NCBI RefSeq assembly: GCF_006351005.1
Contig: NZ_VENP01000008.1
Span: 1-64,000, forward strand
Source: Miniimonas arenae
GTDB taxonomy: Bacteria; Actinomycetota; Actinomycetes; Actinomycetales; Beutenbergiaceae
Reading direction: 5' to 3'
Length of the DNA stretch: 64,000 nt
The notes below the pieces were generated by a model that saw only the letters and a program-made list of their open reading frames with translations, was not told where the DNA came from and did no database searches. Within the stretch, counting starts at the first letter, position 1, and every line of letters starts with the position of its first letter. Position numbers and translations under genes: made by a program. This document shows positions 46,164-54,545 of the stretch, piece by piece.

Positions 46164-47699
46164 TCACCCGTCCGTCCCGGTGATCCCGACGCACGCGTCG
46201 ATGACCGGCCGCAGCTTGCGCCCGAGCGCCTCGTGGAACATCGAGAGGGGGAACTCGTCGTCGAGCACGGCGTCGGTGTATCCCTTCGGCGGGCCCGCGA
46301 GCACCTCGCGCGGCAGGCCGGCGGCCCACACCGAGGCCGGGTGCGGCGCGAGCACGCCGCGGACCAGGTCGTACGCGGCGAGCCAGTGCACGACCTTCGG
46401 GCGGTCGATCGAGGTCCAGTAGAGCTCCTCGATCGCGTCGCCCAGGGCGATGACGGCGTCGCGCGCGTCCTGCCAGTCGATCCGCAGCGTGACGTCGGTC
46501 CACTCCACGACGTGCCGCTGGTGCAGCCACGCGAACAGCAGCTGGCCGCCGAGGCCGTCGTAGTTGCGCACCCGCGAGCCGGTGAGCGCGAAGCGGAAGA
46601 TCCGGTCGAGTACCACCGCGTACTGCACACCGCGCGCGTGCCGCCCGGCGCACAGCTCGACCTCGGTGAGGTCCTCACCCGCCACCAACCGGGCCTGCAC
46701 CCGCTCCTCGATCGCGACGGCCTCGCGGAACGCGGTGAGGTCACAGCGCAGCTCCTCGAGGGAGTAGAGGAAGTACGGCATGCGCTGCTTGATCATGAAC
46801 GGGTCGAACGGCAGGTCGCCGCGCATGTGCGTGCGGTCGTGGATGAGGTCCCACATCACGAAGACGTGCTCGGCCTCGTGCTGGTCCGCCAGGAGGATCG
46901 CGAGGTCGTCCGGCACGTCGAGCCGGGTGATCTCCGCCGCGGCCGTGACCACGCGGCGGAACCGCGCCGCCTCGCGGTCCTGGAAGATCGCGCCCCACGT
47001 GAACTGCGGGATCTCGCGCATCGCGACGGTCTCCGGGAAGAGCACCGCCGAGTTCGTGGCGTACCCCGCGGTGAAGTCGACCAGGCGCAGCGAGACGAAC
47101 AGCGCGTTGTCGTAGTGGCTCGCCTCGAGCTCCGCCACGGACTCGGGCCAGATGCCCTCGACGATCAGCGCCTCCAGGTGCCGGTCGGGCGAGCCGTTCT
47201 GGGTCACCATCGGGAACACGACGAGGTGGCGCAGACCGTCCACCCGGAGCGGGGCGGGGGCGAACGCGACGAGGGAGTCGAGGAAGTCCGGCACCCCCAG
47301 GCCCTCGGCCGACCACCGCCGCAGGTCCGCCGGCAGCGCGGCGAGATACTCGCCGTCGTGCGGGAAGCGCGGGGCGAGACGCTCGACGGCGAGCGCCACC
47401 GTCTCGACGAGGGCGGCGGCGCGCGCGTGGTCGGCGGGGGCGGGCACCGAGCCGTCCTTGTCCTGCAGCTCCTGCAGCGCACCGGCCGCGGCCTTGAGCT
47501 CGAGCCAGGCTGGGTCGTGCTCGACGTCGCGGGCGAGCGCGAGCAGGTCGCGCACCTCCGGCTCGGGACCGGGGGTGGTGCCCCGCACGGCGGTGAGGCG
47601 GTCCTCGAGGACCTCGGGCTCACCGATGACGGACGTGACGTTCACCTCGAGGGCTGCGTACTGGGCTGCGCCGGGACGTGGGTCGGGCGTCTGCGACAT
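46164..47699 (-). CDS. DUF6421-like protein with HEAEH metallopeptidase-like motif
   Basis: 511 residues after GGAGG. I recognise it as a conserved actinobacterial family I recall as DUF6421. HEAEH at 274-278 is an HExxH zinc motif, with His at 287 and 291 and EELRCD at 315-320. The pairing of HExxH with a downstream EE-R-D/E helix recalls dipeptidyl peptidase III (M49: HExxGH ... EECRAE). Other conserved-looking parts are HYDNALFVSLRLVDFTAGYA and GLGGQLLFAWLHQRHVVEWT. No signal peptide. Any enzyme activity is inference. First gene of the unit with SDR and threonine aldolase. Confidence 0.7.
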   Translation of the reverse strand: MSQTPDPRPGAAQYAALEVNVTSVIGEPEVLEDRLTAVRGTTPGPEPEVRDLLALARDVEHDPAWLELKAAAGALQELQDKDGSVPAPADHARAAALVETVALAVERLAPRFPHDGEYLAALPADLRRWSAEGLGVPDFLDSLVAFAPAPLRVDGLRHLVVFPMVTQNGSPDRHLEALIVEGIWPESVAELEASHYDNALFVSLRLVDFTAGYATNSAVLFPETVAMREIPQFTWGAIFQDREAARFRRVVTAAAEITRLDVPDDLAILLADQHEAEHVFVMWDLIHDRTHMRGDLPFDPFMIKQRMPYFLYSLEELRCDLTAFREAVAIEERVQARLVAGEDLTEVELCAGRHARGVQYAVVLDRIFRFALTGSRVRNYDGLGGQLLFAWLHQRHVVEWTDVTLRIDWQDARDAVIALGDAIEELYWTSIDRPKVVHWLAAYDLVRGVLAPHPASVWAAGLPREVLAGPPKGYTDAVLDDEFPLSMFHEALGRKLRPVIDACVGITGTDG

Positions 47700-47970
47700 G
47701 GGGCACCTCCGATCCGAAGACGTGCACCGCGGGCTGCGGTGCGGAACCGTCAGCGTAGCGAGGGCGTCCAGCATGTGGACACATGCCGGAAACATGGCGA
47801 TCTCTCCACCGGGTCTCCTCGTTCGGGCGTCACCCGCCCGGCGTCCTCCCAGGAAGCCCGCGTACCGTGGGAGGACCCGACCGCGCCGATCGGGTCCCCG
47901 GCCGACCGGGACGACCCGGTCACGGCCGGTCGTCCGTGACAGCCGGTCGTCCGCCACAGCGAGGAGCACC
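47700..47970. other. Divergent intergenic region
   Basis: 271 bp between divergent genes with no supported ORF. A 9-bp inverted repeat gtcctccca/tgggaggac (47843-47851 and 47868-47876) and a direct repeat of ccggtcgtccg (near 47926 and 47942) are the only structures seen. Confidence 0.6.
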
Positions 47971-48708
47971 ATGCCCGCACCCGTCGTGCTCGTGCACGGC
48001 ACGCGTTCGTCGTCCCTGGTCTGGGCCGCGCAGGAACGCGCGCTGCGCCGTCGGGGGATCGAGAGCATCGCCGTCGACCTGCCCGGTCACGGCGCGCGGC
48101 GGGACGAGCGCTTCACGCTGGCGGGTGCGATCGACGCCCTCGACGAGGCCGTGGCGCGGTGCGCCGAGCCGCCGCTCCTGGTCGGCCTCTCGCTCGGCGG
48201 GTACACCGCGCTGCACTACGCGGGCACGCACGCCGACCGGATCGCCGGCGTCATGGCGGTCGCGTGCTCCACGCCGCCGAACCGCCCGTTCGTCCCCGCC
48301 TTCCGGATGGCCGCGCACCACGTCACGCGGGCGTTCGGGCTCGGCGGCGGGACGTGGCACGTCGTCACCGACGTGCTGCGCGAGGTCATGGCGTGCGACC
48401 CGCTCGGCGTGCTGCGCACCACCGCGCTGCCGGTGTGGCTCGTGAGCGGGAGCCGTGACCCGATGCGCGTCGGCGCGCCGCTCTACCGGTGGGCCAACCC
48501 CCGCGCCCGGTGGATCGTGATCCCCCGCGCGGGGCACGACGCCAACCTGCACCAGCCCGAGGCCTTCAACTCCCGGCTGCTGCGCGCGGTGGGCGAGCTG
48601 GCCGCGGCCGCCCGCGCCGCCGTGCCGCCGCTGCCGTCCCTGCCGTCCCTGCCAGCGATGCCGGCGCTGCCGACGTTCGGGTCGGTCGGCGCGGGCGCGG
48701 CTGCCTGA
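47971..48708 (+). CDS. Alpha/beta hydrolase
   Basis: 245 residues after a GAGGAG site. Oxyanion turn VVLVHGTRSSSLVW, nucleophile Ser in LVGLSLGGYTAL, Asp in VSGSRDPMR and His in IPRAGHDANLHQP give a complete triad. A Pro/Leu-rich tail (PPLPSLPSLPAMPALP) is unusual. Esterase or peptidase; substrate unknown. Confidence 0.85.
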   Translation: MPAPVVLVHGTRSSSLVWAAQERALRRRGIESIAVDLPGHGARRDERFTLAGAIDALDEAVARCAEPPLLVGLSLGGYTALHYAGTHADRIAGVMAVACSTPPNRPFVPAFRMAAHHVTRAFGLGGGTWHVVTDVLREVMACDPLGVLRTTALPVWLVSGSRDPMRVGAPLYRWANPRARWIVIPRAGHDANLHQPEAFNSRLLRAVGELAAAARAAVPPLPSLPSLPAMPALPTFGSVGAGAAA

Positions 48709-48734
48709 CCCGTCCCGGCCGGTGACTGGTCCGT

Positions 48735-48754
48735 CGGCCGGTTGCTGCCGGCCG
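48735..48754. terminator. Hairpin between convergent genes
   Basis: CGGCCGG/CCGGCCG, 7-bp stem with TTGCTG loop, 26 bp past the hydrolase stop. Confidence 0.5.
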
Positions 48755-48789
48755 CTGCCTCGCCGTCCGCTCTCCCCATCGCTGCCCGA

Positions 48790-48811
48790 CCGGCTGTTCT
48801 CCGACAGCCGG
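48790..48811. terminator. Second hairpin between convergent genes
   Basis: CCGGCTGT/ACAGCCGG, 8-bp stem with a 6-nt loop, 44 bp past the iminopeptidase stop; probably bidirectional with the one at 48735. Confidence 0.5.
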
Positions 48812-48855
48812 CGGAGCGGCCGTCGACCCAGCCGTCGTCGGGCCGGGGTAGCGGA

Positions 48856-49815
48856 TCAGCCGGCGAACCGGTCCGTCGCGGTGACGAGCGCGTCGAGGAT
48901 GCCGGGCTCGTCGAAGGCGTGCCCGGCGTCGGGGACCATGACGAGCTCGGCCCGCGGCCACGCCCGGTGCAGGTCCCACGCCGTCATCGCGGGCGTGCAC
49001 AGGTCGTAGCGCCCCTGCACGATGACGCCCGGGACGTCCCGCAGCGCGCCCGCACCGGCGATGAGCTGCCCCTCCTCGAGCCAGCCCGCGTGCACGAAGA
49101 AGTGGTTCTCGATGCGGGCGAACGCGAGCGCGTGCGCCGGGTCCCGCATGGCGGCCACGAGCGCGGGACGTGGCAGCAGGGTCAGGGTCGAGGCCTCCCA
49201 CGTGGTCCAGGCGAGCGCGGCCGGACCGTGCACCGCCGGGTCCGGGTCCGTGAGCAGGCGGTGGTAGGCCTGGATCAGGCTGCCGCGCCGCTGCTCGGCG
49301 GGGATCGGCGCGAGGAAGTCCTCCCACAGGTCGGGGACGAGCGCCGCGGCGCCACCCTCGTAGAACCACTCCAGCTCCGCCCGCCGCAGCGTGAAGATCC
49401 CGCGCAGCACGAGCTCGGTGACCCGCTCGGGGTGCGTCTGCGCGTACGCGAGAGCGAGCGTCGAACCCCACGAGCCGCCGAAGACCAGCCACCGCTCGAC
49501 GCCCAGGTGCTCGCGCAGCCGCTCGAGATCCGCGACCAGCGTCCACGTCGTGTTCGTCGCGAGGTCGGCGTCGGGCTCGCTCGCGTGCGGCGTGGAGCGT
49601 CCGCACATTCGCTGGTCCAGCAGGACGATCCGGTACCGGGCGGGGTCGAACAGGCGCCGGTGCGCCGGTGTGCTGCCGCCGCCGGGGCCGCCGTGCAGGA
49701 ACACGACGGGCTTGCCGTCCGGGCTCCCGCTGGTCTCCCACGCGATCTCGTGCCCGTCGCCGACGTCGAGCATCCCGCTCGCGTACGGCTCGATCGGCGG
49801 GTAGAACGTGCGCAT
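48856..49815 (-). CDS. pip: Proline iminopeptidase
   Basis: 319 residues. FLHGGPGGGSTPAHRRLFDP, then DQRMCGRSTPH (usually DQRGCGRS), nucleophile Ser in VFGGSWGSTLALAYAQTHP, Asp in IVQGRYDLCTP and His in VPDAGHAFDEPG. It removes N-terminal proline from peptides in the cytosol. The repeat array lies directly upstream, beyond its TAGCCT box. Confidence 0.93.
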   Translation of the reverse strand: MRTFYPPIEPYASGMLDVGDGHEIAWETSGSPDGKPVVFLHGGPGGGSTPAHRRLFDPARYRIVLLDQRMCGRSTPHASEPDADLATNTTWTLVADLERLREHLGVERWLVFGGSWGSTLALAYAQTHPERVTELVLRGIFTLRRAELEWFYEGGAAALVPDLWEDFLAPIPAEQRRGSLIQAYHRLLTDPDPAVHGPAALAWTTWEASTLTLLPRPALVAAMRDPAHALAFARIENHFFVHAGWLEEGQLIAGAGALRDVPGVIVQGRYDLCTPAMTAWDLHRAWPRAELVMVPDAGHAFDEPGILDALVTATDRFAG

Positions 49816-49821
49816 CCGACG

Positions 49822-49827
49822 AGGCTA
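49822..49827 (-). promoter_or_regulatory. Leaderless-type -10 TAGCCT of pip
   Basis: TAGCCT, six bases (cgtcgg), then ATG on the minus strand. Confidence 0.55.
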
Positions 49828-49902
49828 CGCGCGTGTGTGCCTGCGCTCGCCGTCGCGCCGGGGTAGGGCGCGCCGTCGTGCAGGGGTGCGGCTCGCCGTC
49901 GT

Positions 49903-50451
49903 GCGCCCAGAACGGCCCACTGCGGCGAGAACGGTCCTCGGTGGGCCGTTCTCGTCGCTAGGGGCCGTTCTGGCGGTCGGTCTCGTAGGGGCGCCGGGCC
50001 GTTCTGGTCGTTGTGGGCCGTTCTGGTGGCGGGGGTCGTTGGGTCGGAGGGCTGGTTCTCGCTGCGGGCCCTGCCCGGATGCCTCGCGCGCCCAGAACGG
50101 CCCACTGCGGCGAGAACGGTCCTCGGTGGGCCGTTCTCGTCGCTAAGGGCCGTTCTGGCGGTCGGTTTCGTAAGGACGCCGGGCCGTTCTGGTCGCTGTG
50201 GGCCGTTCTGGCGGTCGGTCTCGTAGGGGCGCCGGGCCGTTCTGGTCGTTGTGGGCCGTTCTGGCGGTCGGTTTCGTAAGGGCGCCCGGCCGTTCTGGTC
50301 GCTGTGGGCCGTCCCGAGCGTGGGGCGGTGGGGGCGGAGAGTTGGTTCTCGCTGCGGGCCTGGCGGCCCGGGCGCTTCGCGCGCCCAGAACGGCCCACCG
50401 CGGCGAGAACGGTCCTCGGCGGGCCGTTCTCGTCGCCTCGGGCCGTTCTGG
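49903..50451. repeat. Composite palindromic repeat array
   Basis: A 549-bp non-coding array between two minus-strand genes. Three 71-nt units lie at 49903-49973, 50088-50158 and 50381-50451. In each, outer arms CCAGAACGGCCC and GGGCCGTTCTGG enclose inner arms GCGGCGAGAACGGTCC and GGGCCGTTCTCGTCGC, so the unit can form 12 bp, a 3x3 internal loop, 16 bp (two G-U pairs) and a TCGGT/C loop. The right outer arm recurs ten times in total (49962, 49996, 50015, 50147, 50181, 50200, 50234, 50253, 50287, 50440). Substitutions between units fall in loops. No known element matched. Confidence 0.9.
50147..50305. repeat. 53-bp tandem repeat, three copies
   Basis: Copies start at 50147, 50200 and 50253, with one further copy at 49962-50014. 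Each holds two GGGCCGTTCTGG arms separated by CGGTCGGT(C/T)TCGTA and CGCC sequence, and ends TCG(C/T)TGT. The first copy overlaps the right arm of the 71-nt unit. 53 is not divisible by three. Confidence 0.92.
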
Positions 50452-50529
50452 GCGTGGGGCGGTGCGTGCGGGGGCGGTTCTGATGGTGCCGCTCGCCGTC
50501 GCGGGCGTGGTGCGCCTCGCCGTCGTGCC

Positions 50530-51450
50530 TCAGCCCGCGAGGACCTCGAGCAGGCGGTCGGCGAACGCGGTCGGCGGGCCGGCCGCGCCCATCTGCGGGC
50601 CCATGAAGCCGCCGTGGTCGCCGGGGAACGGCGCGGCCGCGACGCCGAGCTCGGACGCCAGCGCCTCCGCGGCGCGGTGCGCGAGCTGGCCCGTCGACTC
50701 GACACCCGCGGCCGGCACGATCCGCGTACCGACGGCGCGCAGCGCCTCGAGATCCGGCACGAAGGCGGTGCACGTGCGCAGGTTCTGGGCGAGGAGGGCG
50801 TCGTCGCGCGAGCCGTCGTCCTCGGCGGGCATGCCGAACGCGGCCGGCGGCGGGAACGCCTGCGCGCTGAACGCAGGGGTGAGCTCGCCCGTGTGCCCGA
50901 CGAGCAGGATGAACCGCACCATTCCCGCACCGGCGCCCTCGCGGGCGTAGGTCGCGACGATGTGCTCGACGGCGGCGCTCGCGGCCTCGCGGTCGGGCAG
51001 CAGGGCGAGCAGCGGGGGCTCGTGCGCGACGAGCGTGGCGACGAGGTCTGGGTGCTGCTGCACGAGAGCGAGCGCGTTGACCGCGCCGCCGGAGGACGCG
51101 AAGACGTCGACCGCGTGGTGACCATCTGAGCCGTCGGCGGGCTCGCCGTCGGCCGACCGCGTCGCGGCGAGCACCTCCTCGACGAGCGCGCCGAGATCCG
51201 CGGCGTGATCGCGGGGGGTGAGCTCGCCGGCGCCGTCGGAGCGCATGCTGCGCTCGACGCCGCGCGGGTCGTAGGTGACGACGAGCCGGTCGCCGCGCGC
51301 GACGAGCAGCTCCACCAGGTCCGTGAACCCGCTCGCGCCCATCGGCGAGCCGATCACGAGGAGGGGACGGGCCGACCACGGGGCCGTCGGGTCCCCGTGC
51401 AGGTCGAAGGCGATGGTGGCGCCCTCGCGGGCCAGGTGCTTCTCGGTCAT
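50530..51450 (-). CDS. Alpha/beta hydrolase
   Basis: 306 residues from the ATG giving MTEKHLAREGATIAFD; an ATG 11 codons earlier (MSGAAFTG) is also possible and neither has a ribosome site. LLVIGSPMGASGFTDLVELL, YDPRGVERSM, Ser nucleophile in VDVFASSGGAVNALALVQ and His in PGDHGGFMG fit hydrolases of the Streptomyces esterase/haloperoxidase-like class. Its stop is followed after 78 bp by the repeat array. Confidence 0.82.
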   Translation of the reverse strand: MTEKHLAREGATIAFDLHGDPTAPWSARPLLVIGSPMGASGFTDLVELLVARGDRLVVTYDPRGVERSMRSDGAGELTPRDHAADLGALVEEVLAATRSADGEPADGSDGHHAVDVFASSGGAVNALALVQQHPDLVATLVAHEPPLLALLPDREAASAAVEHIVATYAREGAGAGMVRFILLVGHTGELTPAFSAQAFPPPAAFGMPAEDDGSRDDALLAQNLRTCTAFVPDLEALRAVGTRIVPAAGVESTGQLAHRAAEALASELGVAAAPFPGDHGGFMGPQMGAAGPPTAFADRLLEVLAG

Positions 51451-51646
51451 GCGGGGTAGACCGGTGAACGCGGCACCGCTCATCGGTTGGTGCGCCGCCG
51501 GCGGCCGAACGCGCCGTCCGGCGCGTCCCGGCGCACCTGCCCGACGGATCGGGCGCACCGCCCTGGTGCCCGGGACGCCGCCCGGCCGAGCGTGTCCCCG
51601 TCGCCGCCGCAGGGGCGGGGACGTACTTCATCCGAGGGGACACGTC

Positions 51647-52324
51647 ATGACCACTGCGCTGTCGCAGCAGAACACCGCCCGACCTGAGCTCGCCCGACCC
51701 TCCCGCGCCTGGGCGTGGACCGGGGTGGCGGCGGGCGTCCTGGGCATCGCCACGATCCAGGCCTCGATGGCCACGTCGGTGGACTGGGAGGCGACCGCCG
51801 GCGACGCCGAGGCGATGCTCGCCGACGCCGCGAGCAAGCAGGGGGCGTTCTTCGTCTTCCACACGTTCGCGGTGCTCACGTTGCTCGTGATCCCCGTGTT
51901 CGCGGCGGGGCTCAAGCGCCGCCTCGACCAGCAGGCGCCCGCGGGGGCGCTGCACGGCGCCGTCGCGGCGACCGGACTCGTGCTCACGGCCGCCGCCCTC
52001 CTGCTCGGGAGCGGGCTGGACACCCAGTTCGCGTTCGGGCTCGCCGAGCCCGAGCTGTACGTCCCCGAGTCCGCAGCGTTCTACACCGACTGGACCGCGA
52101 CGATCCCGTGGCTGTGGGTCGGCGCGGGACTCTCCGCGATCGCGCTCGCCCTCGCCTCGCTCCGGCACGGCGCGGCGCCGCGCTGGCTGGGCGTGACCTC
52201 GCTCGTGCTGGGCGTGATCACGGTCGTCGCCGGGGCGTCGCCGCTGCAGTACATGGCCGGGTTCACCGGCCCGGTCTGGCTGCTCGTGGCGTCTCTCGGC
52301 TTCGCGCTCGGGGACCGGCGCTGA
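51647..52324 (+). CDS. Integral membrane protein of unknown function
   Basis: 225 residues after GAGGGGA. About five hydrophobic segments (AWTGVAAGVLGIATIQASMA, FHTFAVLTLLVIPVFAAGL, LHGAVAATGLVLTAAALLLG, VGAGLSAIALALASL and the C-terminus). No family recognised. It is followed by the two-component system but has its own gap of 145 bp. Confidence 0.78.
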   Translation: MTTALSQQNTARPELARPSRAWAWTGVAAGVLGIATIQASMATSVDWEATAGDAEAMLADAASKQGAFFVFHTFAVLTLLVIPVFAAGLKRRLDQQAPAGALHGAVAATGLVLTAAALLLGSGLDTQFAFGLAEPELYVPESAAFYTDWTATIPWLWVGAGLSAIALALASLRHGAAPRWLGVTSLVLGVITVVAGASPLQYMAGFTGPVWLLVASLGFALGDRR

Positions 52325-52456
52325 GGCCAGGTCCGGCGGGGCGGGCGAGGGCCGGGGACCCGTGGGGGGCGTCCCAGGCCGGCGCTGCGCGCCGGTCGGA
52401 CGAGCCACCCGGCGACGGCGGGGTGCGGCGGTGTCCCGCCGCGCCCCGCTCGGCTC

Positions 52457-52462
52457 TACGGT
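52457..52462 (+). promoter_or_regulatory. Leaderless-type -10 TACGGT of the histidine kinase gene
   Basis: TACGGT, seven bases (gcacctc), then ATG 52470, which supports that start over the longer upstream frame. Confidence 0.5.
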
Positions 52463-52469
52463 GCACCTC

Positions 52470-54545
52470 ATGACCACCACCGCCCGAGCGGGAGCGCTCC
52501 CGCACGGAGGCGCGGGCGCGTCACCGCCCTCGAGGAGCGGTGGCCGGCACCCCGCCCGGCCGCGTGCGGGGGTCGCCGTGGCGATCGCCGCGGCGACGCC
52601 GGCCCTCGCCGGCGGGACGCTGCAGCTCGCGAGCGGGCTCCCGGTGACCGCGGACATCCTGTTCCTCGTTGTCGACGTCGTGGTGGGCGTGGTCTACGGC
52701 GCGGTCGCCGGGGTCATCCTGTCCCGCCGCAGCCATCCGGTCGCCTGGCTCGTCGCGCTCACCGGCGCGGGTGGCGGCGTCGCGGCCCTGGGTGGCGGCT
52801 GGGTCTCGTTCACGACGACCCACCCGGGGCTCGCGGGCCAGGACCTCGCGGTCGCGCTGATCGGGTCCGCGTGGGTGCCGGGCACCCTCGCCCTCTTCCT
52901 CGTGGTGCCCTGGCTGGTGCGCGAGACCCCGCTCGGCGTCGTCGAGCGCGTCGGGCTCGCGGCCGGCATCGCCACGACGGCGACCCTCACCGTGCAGCGC
53001 ATCCTCGCCCCGATGTGGGACAACGGCCCGATCCTCGCGGCCGTGGTCGCGGTCGGACTCGTCACCGCGGCGTCGGTCGCGTGGCGGCACCGCCGCGGTC
53101 CCGTCGCCGAACGCCCCGGGCTCGGCCTGCTCGCCGCCGGAACGGCCGTGATGGCGGTGTCCTTCCTGCCGCTCGTGTTCGTGCCCTACACGGGCGGCAC
53201 GCTCGTCCTGCTCGTGCCGGTCCTGCACCTGGTCGCGCAGGCGCTCTTCCCGGCGGCGCTGCTGGTCACCGTGCTGCGCACCCGGATGTGGGGGATCGAC
53301 CTCGCGATCAGCCGCGCCGTCCTCGCCGGGCTGCTCACCCTCGGCCTCGTGCTCGTCTACGCCGGGCTCGTCTGGACCGCCTCGCGGGTGGTCGGCAGCA
53401 GCGCGGTCGCGCAGGTGGTCGCGGCCGTGGGCGTTGTCCTCGCGGTCGACCCGATCCGACGCCGGCTCGAGGTCGAGGTGCGCCGACTCGTCTGGGGCGA
53501 CGCCACCTCGCCGGGTCGAGCCGCGCTGCGGATCGGCGCAACACTGTCGGCCGAGTCGGACGCGCACGAGATGCTCGACCGGCTCGCGTCGGCGGTCGGT
53601 GAGTCGCTGCGGCTGGAGTCGGTCGAGCTCGTGCTGGGGGAGCCGCGAGTCACCGACGGTGCCGGCCCGCTGGTCGCTGAGGTCGGGCGGTGGGGGACGC
53701 CCACCTCGGTGCCGGTGCGTCGGGAGGTCCGGCGTGGCGTCGACGGCGACAGCGGCGCGTCGGCCCTCGGCTCGCTCGCGGTGACGCCCCGCCCGGGGGA
53801 GCGCCTCGACGCGCGCACGCTCGAGGCGCTCTCGACGCTCGAGCCGGTGGTCGCCGTCGGGCTCGGACTCGTGCGCGCGACGGCGGAGGTCGTCCGCGCA
53901 CGGGACGCGGCCACGGGTGCGCGGCTGGCCGAGCGACGCCTCATCCGCCGCGAGCTGCACGACGGGATCGGGCCGTGGCTTTCGGGGCTGCGGCTCGGGC
54001 TGCAGGGGGCGCGGAACGTGCTGCCGACCGACCCGCAGGCCGCCGACGCCGTGCTCGCGGCACTCCAGGCCGAGGTCGTGAAGCGGGTCGAGGACGTGCG
54101 CGCCCTGTCGCGCAGCCTGCTGCCGCCCGTGCTCGAGGAGCGAGGGCTCGGTGCCGCGCTGGGCGAGCTCGTCGCGCAGCACGCGACGGCCGGGTTCGCC
54201 GTCGAGCTCGACGTCGCGCCGACGGCGGTCACCCTGGGTGAGCTCGACCCGCGGGTCGCGGCCGCGGCCTACGCCGTCGCGTCCGAGGCCGTGCTCAATG
54301 CCTCGCGGCACTCGGGCGCGACGACGTGCCGGCTCACCGTCGCCGTCGGGAGCGGCGGCACGCTGGTCGTCGTGTGCGAGGACGCCGGGCGCGGCCGGAT
54401 CGACGCGCCCGACGGCGTGGGGAGCCGCTCGATGCGCGAACGGGTGCGCGAGCTGGGTGGTGAGCTCGCCGTCGGGCCCTGCGCCGACGGCACCGGCACG
54501 CGGGTGCATGCGCGCGTGCCGCTCGTCCCGGCGGAGGCGCCGTGA
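52470..54545 (+). CDS. Membrane sensor histidine kinase (HisKA_3 type)
   Basis: 691 residues. An N-terminal half of about eight membrane helices (GVAVAIAAATPALAGG to VLAVDPIRRRLEVEV) forms the sensor; a GAF-like region follows. The dimerisation motif has the phospho-acceptor H497 in RRELHDGIGPWLSGLRLGL, and the ATPase domain has ASEAVLNASRHSGATTC and EDAGRGRIDAPDGVGSRSMR. It is of the NarL-partner class. The signal is unknown. Overlaps the regulator gene by GTGA. Confidence 0.93.
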   Translation: MTTTARAGALPHGGAGASPPSRSGGRHPARPRAGVAVAIAAATPALAGGTLQLASGLPVTADILFLVVDVVVGVVYGAVAGVILSRRSHPVAWLVALTGAGGGVAALGGGWVSFTTTHPGLAGQDLAVALIGSAWVPGTLALFLVVPWLVRETPLGVVERVGLAAGIATTATLTVQRILAPMWDNGPILAAVVAVGLVTAASVAWRHRRGPVAERPGLGLLAAGTAVMAVSFLPLVFVPYTGGTLVLLVPVLHLVAQALFPAALLVTVLRTRMWGIDLAISRAVLAGLLTLGLVLVYAGLVWTASRVVGSSAVAQVVAAVGVVLAVDPIRRRLEVEVRRLVWGDATSPGRAALRIGATLSAESDAHEMLDRLASAVGESLRLESVELVLGEPRVTDGAGPLVAEVGRWGTPTSVPVRREVRRGVDGDSGASALGSLAVTPRPGERLDARTLEALSTLEPVVAVGLGLVRATAEVVRARDAATGARLAERRLIRRELHDGIGPWLSGLRLGLQGARNVLPTDPQAADAVLAALQAEVVKRVEDVRALSRSLLPPVLEERGLGAALGELVAQHATAGFAVELDVAPTAVTLGELDPRVAAAAYAVASEAVLNASRHSGATTCRLTVAVGSGGTLVVVCEDAGRGRIDAPDGVGSRSMRERVRELGGELAVGPCADGTGTRVHARVPLVPAEAP

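Noticed and set aside
49903-50451. CRISPR array
   Set aside because: Repeats are contiguous or nested, the sequence between arms is itself conserved, spacing is uneven and no cas gene is near.
49903-50451. Retron or reverse-transcriptase-linked RNA
   Set aside because: The hairpins would fit, but no reverse transcriptase gene is within the window.
49275-52657. Long minus-strand ORFs with repeated PERP and QNGP phrases
   Set aside because: They are readings of the non-coding palindromic array, whose 53- and 71-nt units shift frame at each copy, and they run through pip and the hydrolase gene.
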